Positions 11,601 to 20,179 of a stretch of 64,000 bases of DNA are shown here, one piece after another (position 1 is the first letter of the stretch; each line of letters starts with the position of its first letter). The notes under the pieces were generated by a model, which searched no databases, had not been told where the DNA came from, and was given only the letters and a program-made list of their open reading frames with translations. The stretch spans positions 551,569 through 615,568 of the forward strand of contig OY723249.1 in assembly GCA_963210315.1 (NCBI GenBank), written 5' to 3'. The DNA is from Rhynchopus euleeides (Eukaryota; Euglenozoa; Diplonemea; Diplonemida; Diplonemidae). The position numbers were made by a program, and so were the translations under genes.

Positions 11601-12951
11601 TCCCCGACTCCGAGGTGAAGTAGGATGCCTCGAGGAGGTCTTCCGCAGCCTCCAGGGAGGGGAAGGCTTGGAGGAGCCTGTCGCGGAAGAGGTGGTATAG
11701 CCCAGCCTGGAGGAGGGCGTGCACTAGAAAGAGCTTTGGGTCGCGGAGTGCCGGTTCTCCCCGGGAGAAGCCGACAGCCGCGCGGATGAGGAGCGCAGCG
11801 GCGAGGACCGCGATTCCACCGAGGAGAAGCGTTTTTGAGGTCTCGCGTGAGTTCCCCGTTAAAAACAGGTCGCGCCTCCCATACACCGAGCGGGCCCTGG
11901 GGAGGAGCGACTCGAGCCTCCGGAGCTCCGACAGCGTGTCCCGATATGCCGCGGCCTGCAGGGGTGTCTCAAACACCGCAGCATACGGCGGCAGCAGCTC
12001 CGGCGAACTCCCCGGGGAGTGAACCCACGCAACAGCATCCCGGGGGGAGAAGCGCTGCGACCCTCCTCCGGCAGCACCGTCGGAAACCCCACCAGGTGCA
12101 TACGCTGTGAGACGGAATGAGGAAGATTCTCTACCCTCCGCGGTGGTGGCGGCGGCGCCGCTTCCGGAGGAGGTTGGGGTGGAGCTGCCCTCTTGGTGCA
12201 ACCCCTCGGTGAGCACGATGTGGTGTGTCGCGTTTGGGATGACAGCCCTGAGGGTCACAGAGGCACGCTCCGCGTCGGCAGCATGGGGCAGCATCAGCAC
12301 CACGACATGCGGGGAGTGCACAACAGACCCCGGGGCTGTGGGGGTGGCGGCGCCGCCACCACCGGGGTGCCCGGATGCCAGGCTGGAGAAGTTCGCCCCC
12401 AGAGAGCCGTCGGCAATCTCGCGGAGGGCGTGCTCAAGGTGGTGCTGCTTCTGCGCGATCCCCGCCACAGCCACACCCGGGATGGGGGGGCGGAGGTAGA
12501 CACACGTCGTGTTGGAGGGTTGGGGCGCACCCCCCCCAGCGCCCTCCCGCCCGCTGTGCGGCATCCCGCCCCGCGTCACGCAGCAGCGCTGCGTCGCGCG
12601 GCGCTGCGCGGTGAAAACCCTCCCCTCGCCCCCCACACCCAGGTCATTCAGAACCCCGTTCGCCAGCTGTGCCCCCGCCGCAGGCGAGGTGCTCAGGATG
12701 CAGACGTTCACCACGCTCAGGCCCTGGTGGAGTGCGCTGGGAGGGAGTGCCGTCTCCGTCGCGAGGGATATCACATCCTCCGCGTCGAGCCCCAGCCACC
12801 ACCGCAGCGAGGTGTAGGCAGCGGTGGTGGCGCGGGGGGTTGCGGCATGCGGAGCGGGTGTGGTGGTGCCCGATGGGGCCGCGGCGCCTCCCGGCGGTGC
12901 TGCAGTGAGGAGGAGGAGGAGGGGGATGAGGGTGGCGCTGGGATGCATCAT
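8674..12951 (-). CDS. large secreted or membrane protein with Cys-rich centre
   Basis: A single open exon of 1425 codons. I start it at the ATG at 12951 rather than an in-frame ATG at 13335. From 12951 the product begins with a textbook signal peptide (ATLIPLLLLLTAA), a CAG lies 11 bases upstream, and the further upstream codons look non-coding. The first ~360 residues have NTT, NFS and NAT glycosylation sites, fitting a lumenal or outer domain. A membrane segment follows at about 373-393 (TLLLGGIAVLAAALLI), then Pro-rich linkers. At about 800-880 there is a Cys/His cluster (SCCCCTDWE, a later YECPP, CEHF and YSCCG) that probably binds zinc. A weaker hydrophobic stretch lies near 970, and the tail carries an acidic run (EDDDDEDEDL). 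I recognise no family. A type I membrane protein with a long cytoplasmic tail is the simplest reading. Confidence 0.7.
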   Translation of the reverse strand: MMHPSATLIPLLLLLTAAPPGGAAAPSGTTTPAPHAATPRATTAAYTSLRWWLGLDAEDVISLATETALPPSALHQGLSVVNVCILSTSPAAGAQLANGVLNDLGVGGEGRVFTAQRRATQRCCVTRGGMPHSGREGAGGGAPQPSNTTCVYLRPPIPGVAVAGIAQKQHHLEHALREIADGSLGANFSSLASGHPGGGGAATPTAPGSVVHSPHVVVLMLPHAADAERASVTLRAVIPNATHHIVLTEGLHQEGSSTPTSSGSGAAATTAEGRESSSFRLTAYAPGGVSDGAAGGGSQRFSPRDAVAWVHSPGSSPELLPPYAAVFETPLQAAAYRDTLSELRRLESLLPRARSVYGRRDLFLTGNSRETSKTLLLGGIAVLAAALLIRAAVGFSRGEPALRDPKLFLVHALLQAGLYHLFRDRLLQAFPSLEAAEDLLEASYFTSESGSDFSGPPSSFPSSASGGPPSAPRNPPGGAGGAAPETWPNRRPPLYVEGTDVNDTPAGFAEVEKLLGDVFPMPEGGPSGDGGGALGRLPEAYRRALAQRGLCRGGEAEPHPFLPPGPLAENDPTPRGLSEVVEGQDGVQRDLMRAFAFANTTTSSSSSPGASLEEFLAGRAATPLPFGWIPPPRYEINETPPPPPPPTPPPAPADPSEDASEEGGEGFSGYAVPFFAGIAESLQRWLRLRSEGGAPAPGQRRMELKERFVLLGRALLHAPGNLLRGIAWAARASARRVWGSWLIRDFLEIPRRLKELREAASRAFWRNPAVASTVWLLRAKPWRAALGYPGEDEEELSPSRSLRRHTGVWSETRWSCCCCTDWESERCLELRRKHDHRGVWVYECPPATSAAASSATPCEHFAPPLAKPAPRGAHYSCCGVQERAASRCPREVALSATRLRAWRAAGTACAWIARKAGLPTLYRAAVGLLRLLRSLPGRAHRASEVGIQFAAAHAAWGVDLLLRWFEKYLAVLAGGALAAAAWANRSASHIASQSVKSLGGAASSSRKRVSSAAAWAAHRAFSPERLASAGSALQDILRNAAASLKAFPGGARRFVVEGLLSPPDPYGDLEYLQAKQAGQLRRRAEMPSLWGGEEGEDDDDEDEDLVMTDHVPTASFPTPEDRALFEPWGAGEEAHERLLRRSHDAIRMHRRDRPTSPGAPHLQGLLGEVEGSVDAATAAGDSGRGLPSAPQQPTTPRGGAASAAASRFSGAVDAVMQMNASLEGYGMYAQRAPQATTSTQTTRRMARAAAAAAGGGPLPETASPTCHPQRTPRPKLGGDRASVRRSGRSPSPGGVGKAGRRGGSAGGSQSPARRMASWLGRQVWPFAVEGGDVPGTPSSLGVSESEGGDTEARSPYSSFHMGHGGMPLAAAGVGPEDVPPVPAVVRQQRLRRRGPERFGSFSLNNEAADVPPETRLHDVLASRRD

Positions 12952-13449
12952 CGATGGATCCCTGTTGAGATTTTGTCCTCCCTCGCGTGTGGGGAGAGCG
13001 GGCCCAGGCAGTCGGTGGCCTCCTCCTGTCGAGGAGGCCCCGGAGGTGGGGGTTGCGCGTGTGTAGGGGGGGAGAGGGGTTGCTGCGGTGGGTGGGTGGA
13101 TGTGGTGTGGTGAACTGTGGGATTGCCCTGCGATGTGTGTATTGGCGAGAGGGGAGAGGGAATAGGGGAAGAGGAGAGGGTGCCAAAAAAAAAAACTACG
13201 CGTCTGAAAAATCAGGAAGGGGAGAGAAGAACCAGCGGGTATTCGTCGACCGCGGGAAACACCCCCCACCCGCCTGCTGCGGGTGTGGTGTGTCCTGCAT
13301 GACCTGCATAGCAAAGTTTCCTGCGTTGTTAGCACAACTCCATAAAAAAATCTGGGCGTCGGAGGGGATGGGGAATGGGGGATGGGGGTGGCCGCTGCGC
13401 ACTTCCACGAATTTTTTGAGCAGTCCAGTGCAGCCCTTACATCAAAAGC
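12952..13449. other. upstream region of the large membrane-protein gene
   Basis: No gene supported. On the minus strand there are pyrimidine-rich tracts and a CTCAACAG acceptor-like site 11 bases before the start codon at 12951. Confidence 0.4.
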
Positions 13450-13526
13450 AAAAAGCGCCCTATCACTTCACAGCTACAACCGCTCTGATGAATTTCCTTT
13501 TGTTTGTTGCGTTGACGCTTCTACAC
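13450..13526 (-). repeat. split direct repeat B2
   Basis: A 77-base sequence starting AAAAAGCGCCCTATCAC on the plus strand and ending CGCTTCTACAC. It is identical to 13638-13714 and overlaps the start of A2 by the shared core GCGTTGACGCTTCTACAC. It marks the 3' end of the element on the minus strand. Confidence 0.85.
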
Positions 13527-13642
13527 ACAAAACCCTGAACTGATCACACCCTGAGCCTGATGAAGGGTGGGGTTAGTGTATAGAGCACGTTTGGTTGCAG
13601 CTGTGGTGGGGCGCTTTCCGCTCACACGAGTGTGCTTAAAAA
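13509..13642 (-). repeat. split direct repeat A2
   Basis: A 134-base copy of the element's 5' terminal repeat placed between the two B repeats, from GCGTTGACGCTTC to CTTAAAAA on the plus strand. It matches 17956-18089 and the solitary copy at 37609-37742. Confidence 0.85.
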
Positions 13643-13714
13643 GCGCCCTATCACTTCACAGCTACAACCGCTCTGATGAATTTCCTTTTGTTTGTTGCGT
13701 TGACGCTTCTACAC
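13638..13714 (-). repeat. split direct repeat B1
   Basis: This is the inner 77-base copy of B, lying just after the RT-RNase H stop on the minus strand. With A2 and B2 it forms the B1-A2-B2 block that YR retrotransposons use to regenerate full length through a circular intermediate. Confidence 0.85.
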
Positions 13715-13751
13715 CAGGACCCTCATCCGGAGGGACGTGTCCGTCTCGTTC

Positions 13752-15610
13752 TCAACGAGGCGGGCGCGCTGGTAAAAGTGTAGGTGGCATCGACACTGGT
13801 GGCAACTCCACGGGGTGTGTGGCCTGCGTCCCTCGCGTGTACGCGTCTGCGCGTTGGTCGTGGGTCGCAACCCAGTGTGGAATAAGTCGTATCTGCTGGC
13901 GGCGCGCTGTTGTGTATATCTCCTGCAGCAGGAGGTTGCCTCGGTAGTTGGCGCAGTGGCCCTTCCGGAGCGCGAACACCAGGCCGAGGTTGTCTATGTG
14001 GCAGGTTACGCTTGCCTCCCTCACACGCTGCATCATGCGCACCCCCTGCCACACTGCATACGCTTCCTTCAGGAAGATGTTCGTGTCCGCGTCGCTCCCT
14101 TCGAACGCCCCTTGGGACACTGACTCCCCTCCCGGCAGCACGAGCACCGCCGCCCACGCCGTGGATGACGCGTCTGTCCAGAGCTCAATGGTCGGTGGCG
14201 GGTTCTGCGGCGTATACCACTCGTTGTCCTCGATGAGGCGTGCCCGCGCCACTGTCTCCGCCTGCACCGACGGAGGTACTGCGACCCTGGAGTCCCATCG
14301 GGCGTTGTTTGAGTGCGTCTGCTTCGCGATGCGCCGCACGAAGGACAACACGGCTGGCATGTAACACATCGGTGTCCGCATCACATACGACTGCCAGACG
14401 AAAGATCCGAATACTCTGAACGCCCTGCGTGGTGTCGTGTGGCCGTTGACGACTTCCTTGTACTCTTCCTGTCCGAGGACTTTTTGCACCCAGGCTGTGT
14501 CCATGTGGAAACGGTGTCGCGTCAGGTCGAAGTGGATCCCGAACACTGTGAAGTCCTGCAGCGGCACGCCGTGTTGTGTGTCGTCGAAGTTCAGGGCGGC
14601 CCCCACCTTCTCGCAGCGGCTGATGAAGTCGGCGTACCTCGCCTGTGCCTCTGGTAGGGAGTCTCCGACAGCGATGAAGTTGTCAATCCAGACTATTCCG
14701 TGCTCTGGCGGGAGCAGCACGCGTGCGCTGCGGTTCGCGATTGCCGGGGAATGTGACCACCCCATGCACATGACAGTCAGGAAGGTCTTCACGAATGTCT
14801 TTCTCTCCCCGCCTAGGCGCACTTCGAAATAGCGTTGGATCTCCTTGTGTACGGGGAACTGGTAGAACCAGCTGCGTGCATCTGCCATCACCACCCAGCT
14901 CGCCGCGGCCACTCGCTGTGTCACCTCCGTGATGTCCTGCAAACGCATGTCCGGTGGGCGTGTCATCAGTGCATTTAGCCGCCTTGCGTCGACGATGAAA
15001 CGTTGGCCCCCAGACTTCTTGGACACGGTGAACGCTGGCAGCGTGAGGTACGGGTGTGCATCCGCCTCCGTCAGGACGCCATACTCAACCAAGGTGTCCA
15101 GGTGGTGCAACATGTGGCGTGATACCTTCCTCCCCGTTTTACGTAGTTCTTGGCGGGCCTCGGGAAGCAGTGCGTCAGCGAAAGCGGCTGGCTTGGTGAT
15201 GAGGTCCAAGACCCCCGTCAGTTCACCCTCGCTGTCCAACCGTCGCAGTTCCTTGAGATTGAGGCGCGAGGTGCAGATCTCCGCGATGTAGTCCTCTTCC
15301 TCCGACAGCTCCGTCTTCGCGTTGGCTGGCCGTATCACCTTCCCCCCCGTGCACACACCCAAGTCCTCCCCGTAGAGGTCCTCGACACCCGGACCGTACG
15401 ACTCTGCGCTATCCACCTCGCTCCACGCTTCCTCATCACTGGGTGGTGGGTCGGACGCGGCTTCGTCGGATGTGGCATCTTCGTAGTAGCGGCGCGCTGC
15501 GAACAGCCTCGTGGTCCCCGGGAAGTGGGTTGCTGTCAGGGGTTTTGGCTGTGTGCGCGTCGTCCCCCCTTGCTGTCGTTTTTTCTTCACCACTCGATCT
15601 TCGCCGACAC
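13752..15610 (-). CDS. reverse transcriptase-RNase H of the YR retrotransposon
   Basis: The frame is open from 16610, but the upstream part overlaps the recombinase gene in another phase. The useful product starts near 15610, with an acidic N-terminus (SDEAASDPPPSDEEAWSEVD). There is no ATG there, so the likely route is a -1 frameshift at the end of the recombinase gene. RT motifs are visible: SKKSGGQRFIVDARRLN, then VVMADARSWFYQFPV (motif A with its aspartate), and CMGWSHSPAIA. The YxDD box reads VWIDNFIAVG, with Asn for the second Asp. RNase H follows with all expected acidic residues: LWTDASSTAWAAVL, FLKEAYAV, CHIDNLGLVFAL and DQRADAYTRG. The stop is 38 bases from B1. The WIDN box may be a natural variant of this lineage or a loss of activity. 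Confidence 0.8.
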
Positions 15611-16549
15611 CTGTGCTGTCTCGCGCGCGTGTGCGTTTTCCGCCGCTGATACGTAACGCATCACACCGTCGACCGTCGCGTGTCTCGAGAGGAGGCGCAC
15701 CTCCTCCAGTGGAACGTTCTTTCGCGCAAGCTGTGTGAGTGCCCCCCTCCGCAGAGAGTGTGCCGTGAGCCCCCTCCGTGCCCGCTTGACGGCTTTTACC
15801 ACGGTCCGGTAGGTGACGTCCGCCGGGAACAGTCTCGTCTCTCCTGCTCTGCGCGCCCTGCGGAGGCGGTGTCGGAGGATACGGTGTAGGTCCTTCGGCA
15901 GGGAGATCCCTGTGATGTGACCCATGTGGAAGGGGTCCGCCTTCGACTGGGTCCAGCGCACGTATATCGGCTCGCTGCGCTTTTCCGCTGTGACGTCCTT
16001 CACATACAAGCGCAGTGCGTCCGAGGCCCTTGCCGCACCCCCCCACATGATGCCGAGCAGCAGTTTCACGAGGGGACGTGGCTCCTTCGCTAGCGCCTCC
16101 CGGATGTTGTGGGCTGTTGCTGGTTCTGCTTGCTTCAGTGGTCGTAGTGCTCCTCCCCGTTTCAGCGCCCGCCTGTAGTCCGCCACAATTTGTTTTCCGT
16201 CGAGGGGGAACGCTGCGAAGCGTCTGAGTGCTGCTGCAAGGTTGTTGAGGTACTGGAGGGCGGACTGCACTGATAGCCCGTCCTTCCGTTGCTTCGTGAC
16301 CCACAGCACCGCCCCTTCGTCGTGTGGCAGTGTTCGCCTCTCCGCTTTCATCCACCCTTCCCGGAACTGCGAGTACCTGTCGTATGTGCGGCGGAGGGCC
16401 CCCCAGTATGTGGGTGCGAGGGCTTGGGCCAGGGTGTGTTGCAGTTCCTGGCGAATGGTGGTTGCTTCCTCCGGGGTCACGCTCGTCTCGGTCTTGCGGG
16501 GGCGTCCTCTTGTTGACGGGGGGGCAGATGGTACTGCCTTCACATACAC
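15587..16549 (-). CDS. tyrosine recombinase of the YR retrotransposon
   Basis: A 320-residue protein of the phage-integrase/tyrosine recombinase class, used instead of an integrase to insert a circular cDNA. The N-terminal half is helical (core-binding). The catalytic half shows the first Arg in GGAARASDALRL, the His-x-x-Arg pair in LTAHSLRRGALTQLA, the second His in LLSRHATVDG, and the Tyr in VMRYVSAAEN, so the R-H-R-H-Y set is complete. It starts 58 bases after the gag stop and ends TGGTGA. The RT frame overlaps in the -1 phase across this stop, and an A-rich run follows directly. Position between gag and RT is the VIPER arrangement. Confidence 0.85.
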   Translation of the reverse strand: MYVKAVPSAPPSTRGRPRKTETSVTPEEATTIRQELQHTLAQALAPTYWGALRRTYDRYSQFREGWMKAERRTLPHDEGAVLWVTKQRKDGLSVQSALQYLNNLAAALRRFAAFPLDGKQIVADYRRALKRGGALRPLKQAEPATAHNIREALAKEPRPLVKLLLGIMWGGAARASDALRLYVKDVTAEKRSEPIYVRWTQSKADPFHMGHITGISLPKDLHRILRHRLRRARRAGETRLFPADVTYRTVVKAVKRARRGLTAHSLRRGALTQLARKNVPLEEVRLLSRHATVDGVMRYVSAAENAHARETAQVSAKIEW

Positions 16550-16606
16550 TACCGCGGCGGGGGGGAGGGTCGTGGCCCGCGGGCGTCCCCTGCTGGTGTC
16601 GGGGAG

Positions 16607-17677
16607 TCACTGTCGCTTGCCTTTCCCCCCCCGTCCTTTGTGATGGCCCTTTCCCGAGTAGGGCGCGGGGCGGTCCTGCGTGTTACGCTCCTGCAGGAAC
16701 CGCTCCTGAAACGCGGCCCGCCTCTCCTGTGTGTCGTCCTGCGTGGCCCGCCCCTCCCGGAGTAGGCGCCCGTGTGTCACCGCATCGTACTTCGCTGGGT
16801 CCATAATCTTCGCCTTTGCCAGGTAGAGGCGGGCGCCCGCGCGCCCCTTCAGGAGAAAGTGCGAGTTCATAACGACGATTGTCTTGTGGAGGGCCTCGGT
16901 AAAGCGATCCGGATCATCGTCGTCGCGGATCAGTCCCATTGTCTGAAACAGAGCGTCGAAGGCCTGGATGAGCTGGTGTTGCCAGTCTGGTGAGCTCGGG
17001 GCATCGCTGAGCTCCGCCTGTCGGAAAACCCGGGATACCTCAGCTTTCACCAACCTGCGTCCGGGGACAGTGGCGATCGACGATCCCCAGGTCGACACGA
17101 TGTGGGCGGAGAAATCGGCGGGCAGCTCGGCCTCCGTCCGCTGCAGCGCCTTCTGCAGGGTGGCGATCTGCTTCGCCTGCGTCTCCACGGTCTTCTTCAG
17201 CTCCTTCTGTTCCTTCTCCAGCCGGCCTGTCAATTTCAGCAGGTACTCCAGCGAGTTCGCCACGCGGAGATCGGTGTTCGAGTCGGCGGGGTGGTGTGCG
17301 TCCCTGTGCTGGAGGCCCGTGCCACTCTGGCTGTCCGCCTCGCTGTACTCCCCGTCCTCGCCTAGCTCGCCCGTCGCTGCTGCCAGGTCCGCCGCGGTCT
17401 CCTCGTCGACTGCCTGCCGGACCCATGCGCACTCGGGGCACACCCAGCCCCTGTCCCCTGCGCCCTCGAGCCATTCGGGGACGACGTGCGCCGGGATGCG
17501 CTCTCTCAAGCACGTCCTGACCGTGGTCCCACCGCAGTCGTGGCAGCTGAATGCGGTCCTGGCTGTGTGTGTAGTATTGCACGTTTCGAATATGCACTCG
17601 GGGCGACGCTCTGCTGGCTCGTTGTCGGGGTGGGCGGGGTCGGGAACCTTCAGGGTGTCCCAATCCAGAGTGGCCAT
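16607..17677 (-). CDS. gag-like zinc-finger/coiled-coil protein of the YR retrotransposon
   Basis: From the ATG at 17677 the product is 356 residues. The N-terminus holds paired cysteines in RING/PHD-like spacing (CIFETC, FSCHDCGG, WVCPECAWV). About residues 170-220 form a coiled coil (LEKEQKELKKTVETQAKQIA). The C-terminus is basic and Gly-rich (YSGKGHHKGRGGKGKRQ), fitting nucleic-acid binding. The frame stays open upstream through five or six in-frame 12-codon repeats (RRGTETTPSCVN) to 17833, so a longer N-terminus is possible. I prefer 17677 because the truncated relatives at 863 and 2005 start at the equivalent place. Confidence 0.7.
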   Translation of the reverse strand: MATLDWDTLKVPDPAHPDNEPAERRPECIFETCNTTHTARTAFSCHDCGGTTVRTCLRERIPAHVVPEWLEGAGDRGWVCPECAWVRQAVDEETAADLAAATGELGEDGEYSEADSQSGTGLQHRDAHHPADSNTDLRVANSLEYLLKLTGRLEKEQKELKKTVETQAKQIATLQKALQRTEAELPADFSAHIVSTWGSSIATVPGRRLVKAEVSRVFRQAELSDAPSSPDWQHQLIQAFDALFQTMGLIRDDDDPDRFTEALHKTIVVMNSHFLLKGRAGARLYLAKAKIMDPAKYDAVTHGRLLREGRATQDDTQERRAAFQERFLQERNTQDRPAPYSGKGHHKGRGGKGKRQ

Positions 17678-17689
17678 CTTCTCTGTTAC

Positions 17690-17900
17690 GCAGCTCGGCG
17701 TAGTTACTGTTCCTCTCCTATTCACGCAGCTCGGCGTAGTTTCTGTTCCTCTCCTATTCACGCAGCTCGGCGTAGTTTCTGTTTCTCTCCTATACACGCA
17801 GCTCGGCGTAGTTTCTGTTCCTCTCCTATACACGCAGCTCGGCGTACTCCCTCAGCCCGTTCTGTTCCTCTCCTATACACGCAGCTCGGCGTACTCTGTC
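17690..17900 (-). repeat. 36-bp tandem repeats in the retrotransposon leader
   Basis: The unit GCAGCTCGGCGTAGTTTCTG plus TTCCTCTCCTATTCAC-like sequence recurs five to six times with period 36; the last copies are shortened or changed. It lies between A1 and the gag start. Being a multiple of three and stop-free on the minus strand, it could be translated, or it could serve as leader or promoter repeats. Confidence 0.75.
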
Positions 17901-17955
17901 CGCTTCTGTCACTCTTGCTCCCCTCTTGATTCTCTCGCCTGCTTGATAGTTTGAT

Positions 17956-18089
17956 GCGTTGACGCTTCTACACACAAAACCCTGAACTGATCACACCCTG
18001 AGCCTGATGAAGGGTGGGGTTAGTGTATAGAGCACGTTTGGTTGCAGCTGTGGTGGGGCGCTTTCCGCTCACACGAGTGTGCTTAAAAA
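17956..18089 (-). repeat. split direct repeat A1 (5' end of the element)
   Basis: A 134-base repeat starting GCGTTGACGCTTCTACAC and ending GTGTGCTTAAAAA on the plus strand. It is the 5' terminus of the retrotransposon on the minus strand and matches A2 inside the 3' block. Confidence 0.85.
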
Positions 18090-20179
18090 AAAGTGCGAAT
18101 CCTTCTTCTTGCGTTGGTTCGTTGTCTTGTTGGGGCAGCGTTAGGGGGCGGCGGTGGGGCACGGAGAGGAAGGGTGATGACGAGTGCGGGTGGTTGTTTC
18201 CCCCCCACCCCACCCCACCCCACCCTCCCTGCCGCCCTTTATGTCCCAGACCTAAAGCGGCCTGGCTGGTGGGGTGGGGTGGGTGGGGTCCAGGCGGCGT
18301 AGGAGTAGGGAGTGTAGAAGCAGTCAGACTGGCAATCCGCCATAGTGGGGGAAGAGGGGTTACACCAGGCATGCACAGTGGCACCTTCAACCGGCGGGGA
18401 CAGGTGCCAAGACACCCGCTGGCAAATGTTCCCGCCGGTAGGTAGAAGAGCCAACGTGTAAATATCGTTTCGCAGCTTGTGTTTTGTTTTTGCAGATTTT
18501 GCCCTCTCTTTCTTGGGGGAACCAAAGGTGCCCCCGCCCCCCCCCCCACCCACTTCGCGAAGTTTTTTTGTTGAGTTTCCCCCCCCCCCCCCGGGGGCAC
18601 ACAGCGTATCCCAAGAAGAGAGAGAAAGGCAAACGAGTTAGCCAAAGCCGGATGCGATTATCCCGCCAGATATTCCCAAAAAAAAGAGCGGCAGTATTTT
18701 ACTTTGCTTTTGATTCATCGAAGGGTAGCCGCGATGATCCCGCATAGGGGCGTGTTTAAAAAGGCAGCAGACAGCCCGAGAGGCTGTTGCCGCACACAAC
18801 ACAGCTAAAAAAATGTGGGGGGTGTGTGCGTGGGTGGGTCGCAAAAATATATACGCACCTGCTCAGAGACGCTACACGAGACCTTCTTTTTTTTTTTGCG
18901 GCCTGTGTGGTTGTCTTCGTCGTTTTTCTTCTGCGACCGGACATCCCCTTCTGGAGACACCGATCTACACTATGAACCGCTAGCTGATGCTGGAGCTTTC
19001 GGGAGCCTCTGCGAGTGGGTGGCCACGTTTTCTTTGGTGGACGCATCCAAAAGGAAATAAAGAAATAAAGAACCCGAAAAGAGGTCGAGGCACCCGCTCC
19101 ACACCAGCATCTTGGGGCTGGGGGTTCTCAGTTCACACAGGTGAGGATCAGTCCTCTGTGAGGCGCTTATCCTGAAGACGTTCCAGTTCCCCAGTCGGTC
19201 TCCAGAAACTCGGGCCGCGTCTGGCGCTGTATCGCCTCGGCGGGGCTGTCGTCCCTTACAGTCTTCTCTGTACGAGGTCATCCACAGGCTGCACACCTTA
19301 AGGTCGGAGGGCGGCAAACGTTGATGACGGGTAGGGGGTGGACGACAAAAAGAAATGAAATGGGGGAGTGGGGGGGCGAAAGGGGGGTGGGGGGGAATGG
19401 GACGGGGCTATCCCAGTTTGATTACACCCGTGAGGTGCAACGTTATTTTTTTTGCAGGCAAAAAAATGCGGAGGTGGGGGGGGGAAAGGGGGAAGGGGTG
19501 GGTGTTACTGGGGGAAAACGGATGCGAACTTTACGCTCCTGCACCCCAGCCAAATAGCCCACATCCCCCTGGTTGGCTTTGGTACCCCACCCCTTTTGGT
19601 ATTGACGGCCTCCAGCCTGGGCGGACGAGATCAGACTGCGGCGCATACACTGTTGCCAGAAGGCGTTGCACTCAAGGAGATATATTTTTGTTCTCTTTTT
19701 ATTTGTCGGGAAAAAAACACGATCTGGCGCCCCCTGCTGGATCCCACCCAGTCACCCTCCTTACACTTCCCTCGGCGGGCAGCTCAGATTTGGCCATGTT
19801 CCAACGTTGTCTGTGCATAGCTAGAGCACCCCTGCTGGATCGAAATTTAGCAGCAAAAAAAATGTGACAGCAAAAACCGATGGCAACTGTTTCATTGCAA
19901 CGCAGCACCCCACTCCCTCTACCTGATGAAGTCGTGTGTGCCTGGGTGGTGTGGATCTCAAGCTCTATGTATAGGGCAAAGGAAAGCCCATCCCCTCTCC
20001 CAGGTGTGTGATTTGCTGGTTTATTTTGGGGTGTTGACACAATCACGGGCACACAGGCGCAAAAAAAATGGGACGCCCAGGCTGTGTGTGTTTTTCCCGC
20101 AAAACCCCGCAAAAAAACAGGTCATCCCCTCGCACAACCCCAATGAAAGTCACTGCAGCTCCAGGCACCAGAAGCGTGA
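18090..20179. other. intergenic; no gene supported
   Basis: Low-complexity C and G tracts (18180-18230, 18535-18600, 19370-19500) and short, mutually overlapping frames on both strands. No domain or splice pattern is convincing. Part of it should be the 3' UTR of transketolase on the minus strand. Confidence 0.4.

Larger units (their letters stand above)
13450..18089 (-). mobile_element. complete VIPER-like YR retrotransposon
   Basis: A 4.6-kb element read on the minus strand: repeat A1, leader, gag-like gene, tyrosine recombinase, RT-RNase H, then B1-A2-B2. The terminal repeats are the split direct repeats of YR retrotransposons. A is 134 bases (17956-18089 and 13509-13642) and B is 77 bases (13638-13714 and 13450-13526). 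No inverted termini or target duplication is expected in this class. The recombinase lies before the RT, as described for kinetoplastid VIPER, whereas in DIRS and Ngaro elements it comes after. All three genes are open. The A copies look identical by eye, so the insertion is recent. Confidence 0.85.

Noticed and set aside
10444-11700. Plus-strand open frame of 418 codons
   Set aside because: Antisense to the large membrane-protein gene; GC-rich genes lack stops in the opposite frames.
12952-13335. N-terminal extension of the 1425-residue protein
   Set aside because: The upstream in-frame codons give non-conserved-looking residues and would bury the signal peptide; the ATG at 12951 follows a CAG site.
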